A DNA stretch of 64,000 nucleotides from Actinomadura oligospora ATCC 43269 (GCF_000518265.1 NZ_JADG01000010.1:372001-436000); one strand, 5' to 3'; counted from the first letter of the stretch, positions 41,508 to 50,851 are shown. Numbers and translations are program-made. Notes: generated from the sequence alone by a model not told the origin.

Positions 41508-43936
41508 TTCGGTTCCCTTCCCGGTGGTCGGGCGGCGGCGTTTCCCGGACGGGCGGCGTTTCCCGGACTGGCGGCGTGCCAGCCGCGCTCCGCCGGCAGG
41601 TAGAGCCCGTCGCCGTCGCTGGTGTGGGTGAGCGGGACGGAGTAGAGGTTGACCGTCCCGCGGTCGAGCAGCTGCTCCGCCAGCGCCCGCCGGTCGACCC
41701 GGTCGAGGTGGCGGTGGTGGATCCGGGCCCGGCCGAGGTCCCGGGTCCACTCGGGTTCGAGGTGGTTCACGACCGTGGTCTGGTGGAAGTCCGGTTCGCG
41801 GTTCCGCACCTCCTGGTAGGTCCGGATGAGGGAGTGGGCCCCGTTGAGGAGCGTGAAGACGCTGAGGTTGCCGGTCAGCGGGACGTTCTCGTACCGGATC
41901 TGCTGGACGAGGGTGGGCGTGATGTCGGGGACCAGCGCCGCCGCGCCGTCGCCGACGAACGCCAGGACGTTCCCCGGACGGGTCAGGGCGATCGCCGGGA
42001 GCGCCTGGAGCGCGTCCCCCATCAGCGCCCGGCCGTACCAGCCGGAGTGGCCGGGGCCGGTGCGGGCGATGTTGCGGATCGCGGCGATGCCGCCGCGCCC
42101 CACGTCGTACACGCCGGTGTAGCCGTAGCCGTGCGAGGCGACGAGCCCGCGGACGACCGCGTCCACCTCGTGGCAGAACACGCCGGTCGTCATGGGCCTG
42201 GTCGGCAGGACGGCCGACGGGTCGCCGTGGTCGCGGACCGTCTCGATCGCGTGCCGCCGCATCGCCAGGACCTTCGGATCGACGTCCAGGCGTTCGCCCA
42301 GCCGGTGGAGGAACTCGCCGACGGGGACGCACAGCGGCAGGTCGGCGGCCGGGGCCACATGCTCCCGCCGCCGGGTCACCTGCACGACCATCGGGTGGCG
42401 GCCGAGCACGGACTCGCTGAAGGGAGTCGAGATCTCGGCGATCCGGCTGCCGAGGAAGAACAGCGCCAGGTCCGGCCGGAGCCGCCAGGTCGCCGGGTCG
42501 ATCATGTAGTCGTACAGCCGCGACGTGAAGCCGTAGAGCCCCAGCGTGCCGAGGTGGGCGGGAATAGGGCGGCCGTCCACGAAGGTCGAGACCGCGCCCG
42601 GACGGGTGAGCGAGTCGGCCAGCGCCGCCCCGGCCTCGTGGGCGGCCCTGAGCAGCGGCGGCCGGTCCTCCGGCTCGACGGCGCCCACCTGCCACAGCAG
42701 CCGGACCGGGGCGTTGTTGACCAGGTCGACGACCTGCTCGAAGGGGCTCTCGCGCACGACCGCGCCGGCCCGCACGGGGTCGGCGGGGACCGCCGCGGGC
42801 TCGGCGGGGACGGGCGGCGGGTCGGCGCGGTGCTCCAGGACGCTGTGGGTCACCAGCAGCACCACCGGGCCCTCGTCCGCGTCGTAGGCGGCGAAGGCGT
42901 CCCGGAGGGCGCGGTCGAGGTCCTTGGCGCGGTCCAGGTAGAAGGTCTTCAGCCGTTTGGCGCGCATGACCTCCCGGGCGTCCTCGTGCGCGTGGACGGT
43001 GCCCTGGAACGGAGCCCACCGCCCGGACGGCGACTCCGCGCCGACGATGAAGCCGCGGGCCCGGGCGTCCCGCAGGTTGGCGAGGGTGCCCTTGAACTCG
43101 TCCAGCATGCCGCTGGTGACCACGATGAGGAACGGCGCGCGGTCGAGGATCCACCGGGCCAGCGCCCCGCAGGCCAGGCCGTGCTCGTTCGGGCCGCGCA
43201 GCACGGGGTTGCCGCGCTCGGCCGCCAGCCTCTCCAGGTCGGAGATGATCCCGGACACCACGGTGCCGGTGTAGGGGTGCAGGCCCCACAGCGGGCCCGA
43301 GCGCGCGGACAGGAAGTCGGCGAGCCCCCGCGCCAGGGTGGCGGCGGGGAGTTCGGCGGCGGCGATCGAGACCTCCGCGACGCGGGCCTCGACGTGGTCC
43401 GCGACCGCGGCGACGGCGTCGCAGGCCAGATGCCAGTCGGACCCGGGAAGGTCGCGGACGGCGAAGGGCGCGACGACCTGCGCGTCGGCTCCGTGCGACG
43501 GGTCGCGGTACAGCCGGACGCCGAAGGGGGACAGCTCGGGCCGCTGGGACGTGGGCCAGGACGTGACCGCCTCGATCACGGCGTCGGCGCTCGCCTGGTC
43601 CGCCCCGTCCGCAGGCGGTCCGGGCGGAGGGAACACCAGGAGCACCCCGACCGGGCGTCCGTCGGCGACCAGGCCCGGCGCCGCCGCCAGCGAGTCGGCG
43701 AACTCCACGTCGATCCGCAGCCGCGGGACGCGCTCCTCGAGATAGTGCCGGACGCGGTCGGCCACGTCGCGGAAGCGCGGATCCCGTCGCCAGGCCGCGC
43801 CGGAGGCCGGGCCCGCGTCCTCGGCGGCGGGCACGAGGCCAGGGAGCGCTTCGCGCAGGATCCGCCGTTCGCCGGGGCCTGCCCCCACGCAGACGACCGT
43901 GAGCCGCCTGTCTCCGTGCCGCACCTTACCGCTCAT
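41504..43936 (-). CDS. large thiamine-diphosphate-dependent enzyme (PigD-like)
   Basis: 810 residues, ATG 43936. An N-terminal extra domain (~230 residues, VVCVGAGPGERRILREAL...) precedes a three-part ThDP enzyme. The pyrimidine-binding half has the activating Glu in RGPNEHGLACGALARW, then TSGMLDEFKGTLANL. The diphosphate-binding half has GDGAAALVPDITPTLVQQ and ends in an Asn (FTLLN), the GDG-X(n)-N motif. Size and extra N-domain recall PigD/SeAAS/HapD Stetter-type enzymes that add a pyruvate-derived acyl unit to an enone, though a plain decarboxylase is possible. First gene of the operon. Confidence 0.75.
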   Translation of the reverse strand: MSGKVRHGDRRLTVVCVGAGPGERRILREALPGLVPAAEDAGPASGAAWRRDPRFRDVADRVRHYLEERVPRLRIDVEFADSLAAAPGLVADGRPVGVLLVFPPPGPPADGADQASADAVIEAVTSWPTSQRPELSPFGVRLYRDPSHGADAQVVAPFAVRDLPGSDWHLACDAVAAVADHVEARVAEVSIAAAELPAATLARGLADFLSARSGPLWGLHPYTGTVVSGIISDLERLAAERGNPVLRGPNEHGLACGALARWILDRAPFLIVVTSGMLDEFKGTLANLRDARARGFIVGAESPSGRWAPFQGTVHAHEDAREVMRAKRLKTFYLDRAKDLDRALRDAFAAYDADEGPVVLLVTHSVLEHRADPPPVPAEPAAVPADPVRAGAVVRESPFEQVVDLVNNAPVRLLWQVGAVEPEDRPPLLRAAHEAGAALADSLTRPGAVSTFVDGRPIPAHLGTLGLYGFTSRLYDYMIDPATWRLRPDLALFFLGSRIAEISTPFSESVLGRHPMVVQVTRRREHVAPAADLPLCVPVGEFLHRLGERLDVDPKVLAMRRHAIETVRDHGDPSAVLPTRPMTTGVFCHEVDAVVRGLVASHGYGYTGVYDVGRGGIAAIRNIARTGPGHSGWYGRALMGDALQALPAIALTRPGNVLAFVGDGAAALVPDITPTLVQQIRYENVPLTGNLSVFTLLNGAHSLIRTYQEVRNREPDFHQTTVVNHLEPEWTRDLGRARIHHRHLDRVDRRALAEQLLDRGTVNLYSVPLTHTSDGDGLYLPAERGWHAASPGNAARPGNAAARPPGREPK

Positions 43937-44239
43937 TCGCGTGACCACCTCGAGCACAGGAAATGCGAGGTCGAGAAGGGAAATTCTTCCCTCTGGCCAA
44001 GGGCAACGTGCTCTTGATAAATGGGTCAAGATCGTTGACTCATTACGAAAGAGTCGAGCCCCTGGCGCCACTCTCAAGGAAAGAGGAGAGGTCACGGCGA
44101 GGCAAGTGACGTACGGTGAGTGATGCATCACTGATTGTGACTATCGTTCTACTTGGCAGAGAGTCCGCACGTCAGAGCGATGTGATCTGATGGGGAACGC
44201 GGCGCTCGATCCCATCTTCCTAACGCCGCTGGAGGAAGG
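43937..44239. promoter_or_regulatory. divergent control region, ThDP operon / acyl-CoA dehydrogenase
   Basis: About 300 bp, AT-richer than its neighbours, between divergent starts. It should carry promoters for both directions (for example TTGATAAATG and CATTACGAAAG stretches near 44010-44050). No clear operator palindrome was identified. Confidence 0.4.
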
Positions 44240-45418
44240 ATGACGACCGGAAGCCCCTGGAATACCGATGAGCGCGTCGCATTGCGCGCCCTGGCGCGTG
44301 ACTTTACCGAACGCGAGATCGTCCCGAATCTCGCCCAATGGGAGGACGACGGAAAACTGCCGATCGAAATCCATCGCAAGGCCGCCGAGGTCGGGCTTCT
44401 GGGCATCGGATGGCCCGAGGAGGCGGGCGGTTCGGGCGGTGAGGTGTTCGACGTCCTGATCGTGTTCGAGGAGATCATCCAGGCGGGCGGTTCGGGCGGT
44501 TTGCTCGGCGCGCTGTACACCCACGGCATCGCGCTGCCGAACATCATCGCCTCCGGCAGCAAGGACCTGGTGGAGCGCTACGCGAAGCCGACGCTGGCGG
44601 GCAGGAAGATCGGCGCGCTCGCCGTCACCGAGCCCGGCACCGGCTCCGACCTGGCGAATCTCAGCACCACCGCCGTTCCGGACGGAGACTTCTACGTGGT
44701 GAACGGCGCGAAGCTGTTCATCACCTCGGGGGTGCGGGCCGACTTCGTGACCGCGGCGGTGCGCACCGGCGGGCCCGGCGCGGCGGGCATCTCCCTGCTC
44801 GTGATCGACAAGGACACGCCGGGGTTCACGGTCTCGCGGTCGCTGCGCAAGATGGGCTGGGACTGCTCCGACACCGCCGAGCTGGCGTTCGCCGATGTGC
44901 GGGTGCCCAGGGCCAACCTGGTCGGCGCGGAGGGCACCGGCATCCTGCAGATCGCGCAGAACTTCGTCACCGAGCGTCTGGGGCTCGCCGCGCAGGCGTA
45001 CGCGACCGCGCAGCGTTGCCTGGACCTGACCGTCCACTGGGTGCGGCAGCGCGAGACGTTCGGCGGCCTGCTGGCGTCGCGGCAGCTCGTCCAGCACAAG
45101 ATCGCGGAGATGGCCCGGCAGGTGGACGTGGCGCGCGCCTACACCCGGTCGGTCGCGGAGCGGTACGTGGCGGGCCAGGACGTCCTCACCGAGACGGCCT
45201 TCGCCAAGAACACCGCCGTCTACGCGGTCGAGCACGTGGTGCACGAGGCGGTGCAGCTGTTCGGAGGCATGGGCTACATGCGCGAGTCGGAGGTCGAGCG
45301 GCACTACCGTGACGCGCGCCTGCTGGGCATCGGAGGCGGCACCACGGAGATGATGAACGAGATCGTCATCAAGCGCCTCCGGATCGAACCGCGCAGGATA
45401 CGGGCACGCTCTGCCTGA
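44240..45418 (+). CDS. acyl-CoA dehydrogenase
   Basis: 392 residues, GGAGGAAGG before the ATG. FAD/substrate motifs ALAVTEPGTGSDLANL, YVVNGAKLFITSGV, GMGYMRESEVERHYRDARLLGIGGGTTEMMNE. The usual catalytic Glu position (IYEGT) is Gly here (GIGGGT). A Glu in FVTERLGLAAQ sits where isovaleryl-CoA dehydrogenase has its base, so the enzyme is probably active with a relocated base, as in branched-chain or terpenoid acyl-CoA dehydrogenases. It diverges from the ThDP operon. Confidence 0.93.
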   Translation: MTTGSPWNTDERVALRALARDFTEREIVPNLAQWEDDGKLPIEIHRKAAEVGLLGIGWPEEAGGSGGEVFDVLIVFEEIIQAGGSGGLLGALYTHGIALPNIIASGSKDLVERYAKPTLAGRKIGALAVTEPGTGSDLANLSTTAVPDGDFYVVNGAKLFITSGVRADFVTAAVRTGGPGAAGISLLVIDKDTPGFTVSRSLRKMGWDCSDTAELAFADVRVPRANLVGAEGTGILQIAQNFVTERLGLAAQAYATAQRCLDLTVHWVRQRETFGGLLASRQLVQHKIAEMARQVDVARAYTRSVAERYVAGQDVLTETAFAKNTAVYAVEHVVHEAVQLFGGMGYMRESEVERHYRDARLLGIGGGTTEMMNEIVIKRLRIEPRRIRARSA

Positions 45419-45470
45419 GAGACCCGGCCCGAGGAAGTCGGCCCGAGGAAGTCGGCCTGAGGAGGCTGCC

Positions 45471-46406
45471 GTGGAGCGATGGATCATCGACGACGTCCCC
45501 GACCAGGCCGGGCGCACGTTCGTCATCACCGGCGCCAACAGCGGCCTGGGATTCGAGACGGCCAGGGCGGTCGCCCGTCGCGGCGCCCATGTGGTCATGA
45601 CCGCCCGAAGCCGCCTCAAGGGCGAGACCGCCGTGGAGCGCCTGCGGAGCCTGGTGCCGCGGGCCTCGGCGGAGTACCGGCTGCTCGACCTCGCCGACCT
45701 GGACTCGGTCCACGCGTTCGCCGAGGCGCTCACGGCCGGCCCGCCCGGCGACGTCCTGGTCAACAACGCCGGGGTGATGTGGCCGCCGCGCACCCTCACC
45801 AGGCAGGGATTCGAGCTGCAGTTCGCCACCAACCACCTGGGGCACTTCGCACTGACCGCCCTGCTGTACGACTGGCTCGGGATCTCCGCACAGCAGGGCC
45901 GGGACGTGCGCGTCGTCACGGTCACCTCGGTCCTGCACCGCGGCGGACGGCTCCAGCGCGGCGACCTGACCGGCGACCGCTCGTACTCGCCGACGGCCTT
46001 CTACGCCCAGTCCAAGTTCGCCAATGTCGTGTTCGGCCTGGAGCTGGACCGCAGGCTCAGGGCGATCGGCTCACCGATCCGCAGTGTCCTCGCCCACCCC
46101 GGCTACGCCGCCACCAACCTCCAGACCAGCGGCCCGACCGGCCTGCGCAAGCGCGTCTACCAGGTCCTCAACGTCGTGCTGGCCCAGCCGGCCGACCGCG
46201 GCGCGTGGAGCCAGCTGTACGCCGCGACCGACCCGGACGTCGAGGGCGGGCAACTGATCGGACCGGACGGTCCGGGCGAGATGCGCGGCCGTCCGACGGT
46301 CGTCCAGCCGGTGCACCGCGCCCGGGACCCGGAGACCGCCCAGGAGCTCTGGTCGCTCTCGGAGAAGCTCACCGGCGTCCCGTTCCCGCTGGACCGGCCC
46401 AAGTGA
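45471..46406 (+). CDS. short-chain dehydrogenase (retinol dehydrogenase-like)
   Basis: 311 residues from a GTG behind GAGGAGG. TFVITGANSGLGFETA, VNNAGVMWPP, NHLGHFALT and an active-site FYAQSKFANV (Tyr, Lys); C-terminus HPGYAATNLQ. It follows the acyl-CoA dehydrogenase by 52 bp; the gap consists mainly of a 14-bp unit GGCCCGAGGAAGTC repeated about three times with drift. Likely the same operon. Confidence 0.92.
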   Translation: MERWIIDDVPDQAGRTFVITGANSGLGFETARAVARRGAHVVMTARSRLKGETAVERLRSLVPRASAEYRLLDLADLDSVHAFAEALTAGPPGDVLVNNAGVMWPPRTLTRQGFELQFATNHLGHFALTALLYDWLGISAQQGRDVRVVTVTSVLHRGGRLQRGDLTGDRSYSPTAFYAQSKFANVVFGLELDRRLRAIGSPIRSVLAHPGYAATNLQTSGPTGLRKRVYQVLNVVLAQPADRGAWSQLYAATDPDVEGGQLIGPDGPGEMRGRPTVVQPVHRARDPETAQELWSLSEKLTGVPFPLDRPK

Positions 46407-46421
46407 CCCCGATACGCTCCG

Positions 46422-46456
46422 ACCGTGCCCCGGGGCCACCCGGCCCCGGGCACGGT
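46422..46456. terminator. strong bidirectional hairpin
   Basis: ACCGTGCCC(C)GGGGCC, a short loop, then GGCCCCGGGCACGGT: a 15-bp stem with one bulged base. It lies between the SDR stop at 46406 and the convergent truncated gene ending at 46461. Confidence 0.8.
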
Positions 46457-46460
46457 CGCG

Positions 46461-46783
46461 TCAGATGGAGACCTCGTAGGTGCGGCGCTTGGCGGCGATC
46501 CGCGCCGGGTGGTCGCGGAGGTCGTACGACCAGCAGTCCGCCGCCCCGAGGACGGGGACGACGATCCTGACCCGGCGCTCATGGTGGCCCGACGTCGGCG
46601 AGCCGTGCAGGGCCTCGCAGTGCTGGCCGATCGCCTTGTCCGGCTCGCTGACGGACGAGCTGAGGGCCGAGCATTCGTAGCTCTCGCCCCACGCATCTCG
46701 CTGGCTCAGCCGCCGATGGGTGTAGCTCGAGCGCAGTGAGTCTGTGAGCTGGACGTTCGTTCCTGGGCTGTTTGATCGCGTGA
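46461..46783 (-). pseudogene. N-terminally truncated gene, unknown family
   Basis: A minus-strand frame with native codon bias but no start codon runs from 46783 to a TGA at 46461. It encodes ...GTNVQLTDSLRSSYTHRRL, SQRDAWGESYECSALSSSV, GQHCEALHG, RRVRIVVPVLGAADCWSYDL and ends AAKRRTYEVSI. Three Cys are present. The 5' part seems removed by the insertion-sequence debris starting near 46790. Family not recognised. Confidence 0.5.
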
Positions 46784-46933
46784 CCGGCTTCTACTGTGGT
46801 GTAGGCGTTGAGGGCGGTGGCCCGGGGTGGGGTGGCGCCGGCACTTCACCGCTCGGGTGGTTGGCGGCGGTTCGCCCCTGCTGGAGGTTCGAAGGTGCCA
46901 ACCAATTGATCCCATCCAGCAAGGAAGAGCCGG

Positions 46934-47873
46934 TGGAACGGTATGACGACGCCGTCACCGAGGACGAGTTTGCAGCCTCCAGGACTTCGTTCGATCTTCT
47001 CCTAGCCGACCTGCGCGCCCGGCAGCGGGCGAGCTCACCCACGCCGAGCTGGGAAGAACTCTGCGTCCAGGGCGGGCGCCGGGTGATACGGCAGCTGCTG
47101 CAGGACCACCTGGACCCGCGGGCGCTGCGCGAGGAATGGCGGCTGAAGAAGGGGCAAGACCGGCTGCTGGCCACCGTGGTCGGCACGGTGACTGCGACCC
47201 GGTGCGCGATCCGCGCCCCGGGCCGCCGCAACCGGTGTCCGGCCGATGACCATCTCGCCCTTACGGCCGGGCGGCACTCGCACGGCCTGCGGAAAACTGG
47301 CCGTCCTGGAGGCGGTGCGCGGGTCGTTCGACGACGCGCACGCCGCGATCACCTCGTGGTGCGGGCCGGTGATCGGGAAACGGCAGATCGCCGACCAGGT
47401 GGTCGCCGCCGCAGTCGATATCGACGCGTTCCACGCCGCGGCGATCCCACCGCCCCGCACCGCCGACGCCCCGGCCGCCAACGACGTGTCGCCGGTTGGG
47501 CGTTGGGCTTGCTGGTCGGCAACACCGACCAGGTCATCACCGACATGAGAACCCGAGCCGCCCCCCGACCGGCGCGACGGCCTGGGCACCGCCATCGGCT
47601 ACCTGTCCCGTCACCGCGAGTTCCTCCAGTACGACCGGGCCCTGGCAGGCGGATGGCCGATCGCCACCGGAGCGGTCGAGGGCACAGCCAGACATCTGGT
47701 GGGTGGAAATCACCGGCGCGAGGTGGGGGCTGGCCGGGGCCGCGGCGATCCTGAAGCTCCGCGCGGTCCTCGGCAACGGCGACCTGGACGCCTACTGGGC
47801 CTACCACCTCGACCGCGAGCGACACCGCCTCCACAAGGCCCGCCACCAGGAGGAACACGCACTCACGGCTTGA
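46934..47873 (+). pseudogene. ISKra4-family transposase, frameshifted
   Basis: Frame 1: SFDLLLADLRARQRAS, GGRRVIRQLLQDHLDPRALR, DRLLATVVGTVTATRCAIRAPG. Frame 2: KLAVLEAVRGSFDDAHAAI, VIGKRQIADQVVAAAVDIDAF. Frame 3: RDGLGTAIGYLSRHREFLQYDRAL, GGWPIATGAVEGT, then ITGARWGLAGAAAILKLRAV. Together these make a nearly full ISKra4-type transposase broken by at least three frameshifts. The reading ends HALTA at 47873 followed by the element's terminal sequence. Confidence 0.8.
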
Positions 47874-47906
47874 TCAACACAGTCACTGGGCTCGAACTAC
47901 ACCCAT
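47855..47906 (+). repeat. ISKra4 right end, copy 1
   Basis: The sequence GCACTCACGGCTTGATCAAC, then CAGTCACTG and CTCGA..CACACCCAT-like positions, recurs in inverted orientation at 50530-50582. It covers the last codons of the transposase and its 3' terminal region. Confidence 0.75.
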
Positions 47907-48381
47907 CCTGGATTGCTCAGCGCATTGGACCAGCTGACAGGCACCGCCATGCCTGGGAAGCCAGTGCCAGGTCCTCCGTGCAGGCGACTTCGCGAACCCA
48001 TGCAGTCGATGTCGCGGATGCTGAGATTGGGCAAGAACTTGCCGCGGGTCGGCAGTGACCAGCGTCCTCGACGGGGCAAGGCCGGGGCGCAGTGCGGCAG
48101 CCGTCCGCTCCGCGTGGCCGGGACGCTGATCAGTGGGTGTTCGCGTTGTGCGCAGGTGCGGGCCGTGGGTGGCCTCGGCAGGACGGACATACTCACGTTC
48201 GATCGCGGCTCCGAAATGACGAGCCCGGCCCGTCTCTCCCGATGGGTCTGCTCACCAACTCGGCAGATGCTCACGCTCGGAGGAGCGCTGGCCGGACGGC
48301 TCGCTCTGTCGGAACGGACCGTCCGGTCGGCGGCGTCGTGAGGACCGGTGGCCCGCTGGCTTCAGTGGCCCACGTCCGAAG

Positions 48382-48936
48382 TTACAGCCCTGGGATTTTG
48401 GGAACTGCGCCGGTGGCCTTACCCACTACGCTCCCGGCCCCGCCCGCGCTCTCGGCGCCGGGGACCGCACCGGTCAGACCGCCGGGGACCGCACCGGTCA
48501 GACCGCCGGGGACCGCACCGGTCAGACCGCCGGGGACCGCACCGGTCAGACCGCCAGGGACCGCGCTGGCCAGGCCGCCGGGGACGGCACCGGCCAGGCC
48601 GCCGGGGACGGCGCTGGTCAGGCCGCCGGGGAGGGCGCCGGTGAGGTGCGCAAGGCTCTGGCCGACGATGGCCTCGGCGAGACGGATCTTGGCGAATCGG
48701 AAGGTGTCCCGGAGGCTGTACTGCAGGTCGAGGATGAGGTGGGAGAGGATGTCCAGCGGGAGCGTCAGCAAGCTCGCGGTGGGTGGTCGCGGGAGTGCGC
48801 CAGAGGCCAGCCCGATGGCTTGTCCTGCACCGATCTGAGGAAGAGCGCCCCCTGCCAATGCTGAGACGTCGGCAGGGTTCGGAGGCTGGGCCGAGGTCGG
48901 GTTGGATGGCGCTGCGGTTTCGGACGGTTTCTCCAT
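48382..48936 (-). CDS. VPGG-repeat protein (elastin-like repeats), unknown function
   Basis: 184 residues from ATG 48936. A Pro/Ala-rich N-terminus, a predicted helix (LLTLPLDILSHLILDLQYSL, then FRFAKIRLAEAI), then nine eight-residue repeats of the form VPGGL(T/A)(G/S)A, and a short tail ending in IPGL. The DNA repeat unit is 24 bp (about 48460-48640) and nearly identical over four copies, so it can expand or contract by slippage. No signal peptide or domain recognised. It lies among insertion sequences between two inverted ISKra4 ends. Confidence 0.6.
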   Translation of the reverse strand: MEKPSETAAPSNPTSAQPPNPADVSALAGGALPQIGAGQAIGLASGALPRPPTASLLTLPLDILSHLILDLQYSLRDTFRFAKIRLAEAIVGQSLAHLTGALPGGLTSAVPGGLAGAVPGGLASAVPGGLTGAVPGGLTGAVPGGLTGAVPGGLTGAVPGAESAGGAGSVVGKATGAVPKIPGL

Positions 48937-49320
48937 GATGGTCCTTGAGGGAAGGGGTTTGGCCCTGTGGAGCCGCCGGGGGAGTGCGCCGCGTAGTGGA
49001 CACACGCACGGCGCGGATGGATGCGACGGCACTGATGGGCTGGACGCCGAGCACGTGGTCTTCGTATGCCGGAAGACAGCCGTTGCCGTGCGCGGCAGGT
49101 GGATCCTCTCCGTTAAGGACAACACGGATTGCAGCGAGCCATAACTCTCTGTAGCGACAGGTTGCGGTTCTGTGCAGTCATCCACATGGCGCTACGAAGA
49201 ATCCCGTTCGCATGAACTGATCGGCGCAGCCGTGAGCGGGTTGGTCATGTGTGAGCTTCCCCCCGTTTCACGGCCACGTGACCTGAGATGACCTGGCGGT
49301 CATCCGGGAAGGATCACCTC

Positions 49321-49604
49321 GTGCCGTCACCTCATCCGCCGGAGTTCCGGCGTCGCGCCGTGGAGTTGGCCCGGACCGGCGACAAGTCGGTGTCCGCGCT
49401 GGCCAAGAGCCTTGGAATCAGCCAATCCTGCCTGAGCCGGTGGGTCCGGCAGGCCTCGATCGACGAAGGCCAGGCCGACGGGCTGACCACGGCCGAGAAG
49501 GAAAGAGCTCGTCGCGCTGCGCCGCAAGACCAGGCAGCTGGAACAGGAGAACGAGATCCTCAAACGCGCCGCGGCGTACCCGCCCGGGAGAACGTCCTCC
49601 CAGA
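49321..49604 (+). pseudogene. IS3 orfA (helix-turn-helix protein), frameshifted
   Basis: Starts at GTG 49321: PPEFRRRAVELARTGDKSVS, LAKSLGISQSCLSRWVRQ. At about 49503 an extra A (GAAAGAGCTC) shifts the frame; the leucine-zipper end ELVALRRKTRQLEQENEIL, KRAAAY continues in the next frame. It binds element ends and is normally fused to OrfB by programmed -1 frameshifting. Confidence 0.85.
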
Positions 49605-50482
49605 ATCAAGTACGCATTGATCCGTGAGCTCGCCGGATTAGGCATCCCGGCCGCGGCCGCGTGCCGCGTATTGGGAGTTTCGTTGTCGGGTTATAAGGAC
49701 TGGGTCGGCCGACCGGCGTCGCTACGGGAGCAACGCAACACCGAACTGGTGAAAATCATCCGGGAAATCCATGCCGAGTCCCGGGGCAGTCACGGGTCTC
49801 GGCGGGTGCACGCCGAGCTGGTGGCCGGGCGGGGCGAGTCGGTGAACCACAAGCGGGTCGAGCGGCTGATGCGTCAGGCCGGGATCCAGGGGATCCACCG
49901 GCGTCGTGGACGCCACAACCTGGTCAACGCCGCCACGGCCGAGGACCTGGTGCAGCGGTCGTTCACCGCTGATGCGCCCGACCGGCTGTGGTGTACCGAC
50001 ATCACCGAACATCCTGCCAGCGACGGGAAACTGTACTGCGCCGCCGTGCTGGACTGCTTCTCTCGAAGGATCATCGGGCATTCCATCGACGTCCGCCAGA
50101 ACACCGAACTGGTGGTGAACGCGATGGCGGCGGCGGTCGCCCGCCGTGACCCGGTCACCGGCGCCACCGTCCTGCATTCCGACCACGGGACGCAATTCAC
50201 CTCGTTCGTGTTCGGGAAACGACTCCGGGACGCGGGACTCCTCGGATCTATGGGTACGATCGGCGACTGCTGCGACAATGCCATGATGGAATCGTTCTGG
50301 GAACGATACAGATCGAGCTCCTCAATACCAAGAAATGGGCAACAAGGACTGGGCTGGCGGTGGCGGTGTTTGAATGGATCGAGTGCTGGTATAACCCATT
50401 CAGAAGGCATTCCAGTCTCGGAATGCTCAGCCCGGTCGCCTACGAGGACCAACACCACGCCCAGCAGGCTGCCACCGGCTGA
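49605..50482 (+). pseudogene. IS3 orfB (DDE transposase), frameshifted
   Basis: rve-type integrase core: Asp in WCTDITEHP, Asp in LHSDHGTQFTS, Glu in DNAMMESFW. Directly after ESFW a base is missing (about 50302), and the C-terminus (IELLNTKKW, VFEWIECWYNPFRRHSSLGM, SPVAYEDQHH) continues in another frame to a TGA at 50482. All three catalytic residues are present but the product would be truncated. Confidence 0.88.
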
Positions 50483-50529
50483 CCCATCTCACCCCAGGTG
50501 GCCGTGCTACGGGGGGAACCTCAGTGTGA

Positions 50530-50640
50530 ATGGGTGTGGCTCGAACTCAGTGACTGCGTTGATCAAGCCGTGAGTGCGTAATCCGCCTGATGGCGGGCTT
50601 GGTGAAGGCGGTGTTGCTCGCGGTCGGTGGGGCATCCTGC
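50530..50640 (-). pseudogene. ISKra4 3' end, copy 2, inverted
   Basis: The minus strand reads REQHRLHQARHQADYALTA-stop (stop at 50563), nearly the same as the end of copy 1 (RERHRLHKARHQEEHALTA), and is followed by the same terminal sequence. Only the last ~25 codons remain. The IS3 element sits directly against it. Confidence 0.8.
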
Positions 50641-50851
50641 CGTACGCGATCGAGGTCCGCTGGTCACGCGCCGGCTGGTGCCTGATCTACATCAACCGCG
50701 ACGAACAGTAGCTCCGCCCCCAGCCGCAGAGCCGACTACTCCGTTGCCCCTTTCGGGCTTACTTGGTCTGCCCTCGCGCCAGACCTGGTGCCAGGGGTTG
50801 TCCGCCGGACGGCCACGGAGCAATCATGGACAAACTGGGGCGAAAATGACG
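50641..50851. other. 210-bp spacer between ISKra4 fragment and tRNA terminator
   Basis: No gene seen. A short frame reading YAIEVRWSRAGWCLIYINRDEQ near 50640-50710 may be a leftover of another gene. Confidence 0.3.

Larger units (their letters stand above)
49252..50523 (+). mobile_element. IS3-family insertion sequence
   Basis: Terminal inverted repeats TGAGCTTCCCCCCGTTTCAC.. (49252-49277) and ..GTGCTACGGGGGGAACCTCA (50498-50523) match at 23 of 26 positions. Both sides carry a GTG 3-bp target duplication (49249-49251, 50524-50526), the usual IS3 length. The element is 1272 bp with overlapping orfA and orfB, both frameshifted, so it is likely inactive. Confidence 0.9.

Noticed and set aside
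41576..44017. 800-codon open frame on the plus strand
   Set aside because: Antisense shadow of the ThDP-enzyme gene, which has clear motifs on the minus strand.
48460..48640. CRISPR-like 24-bp regular repeat
   Set aside because: Units are directly contiguous with no spacers and encode in-frame VPGGLTGA repeats.
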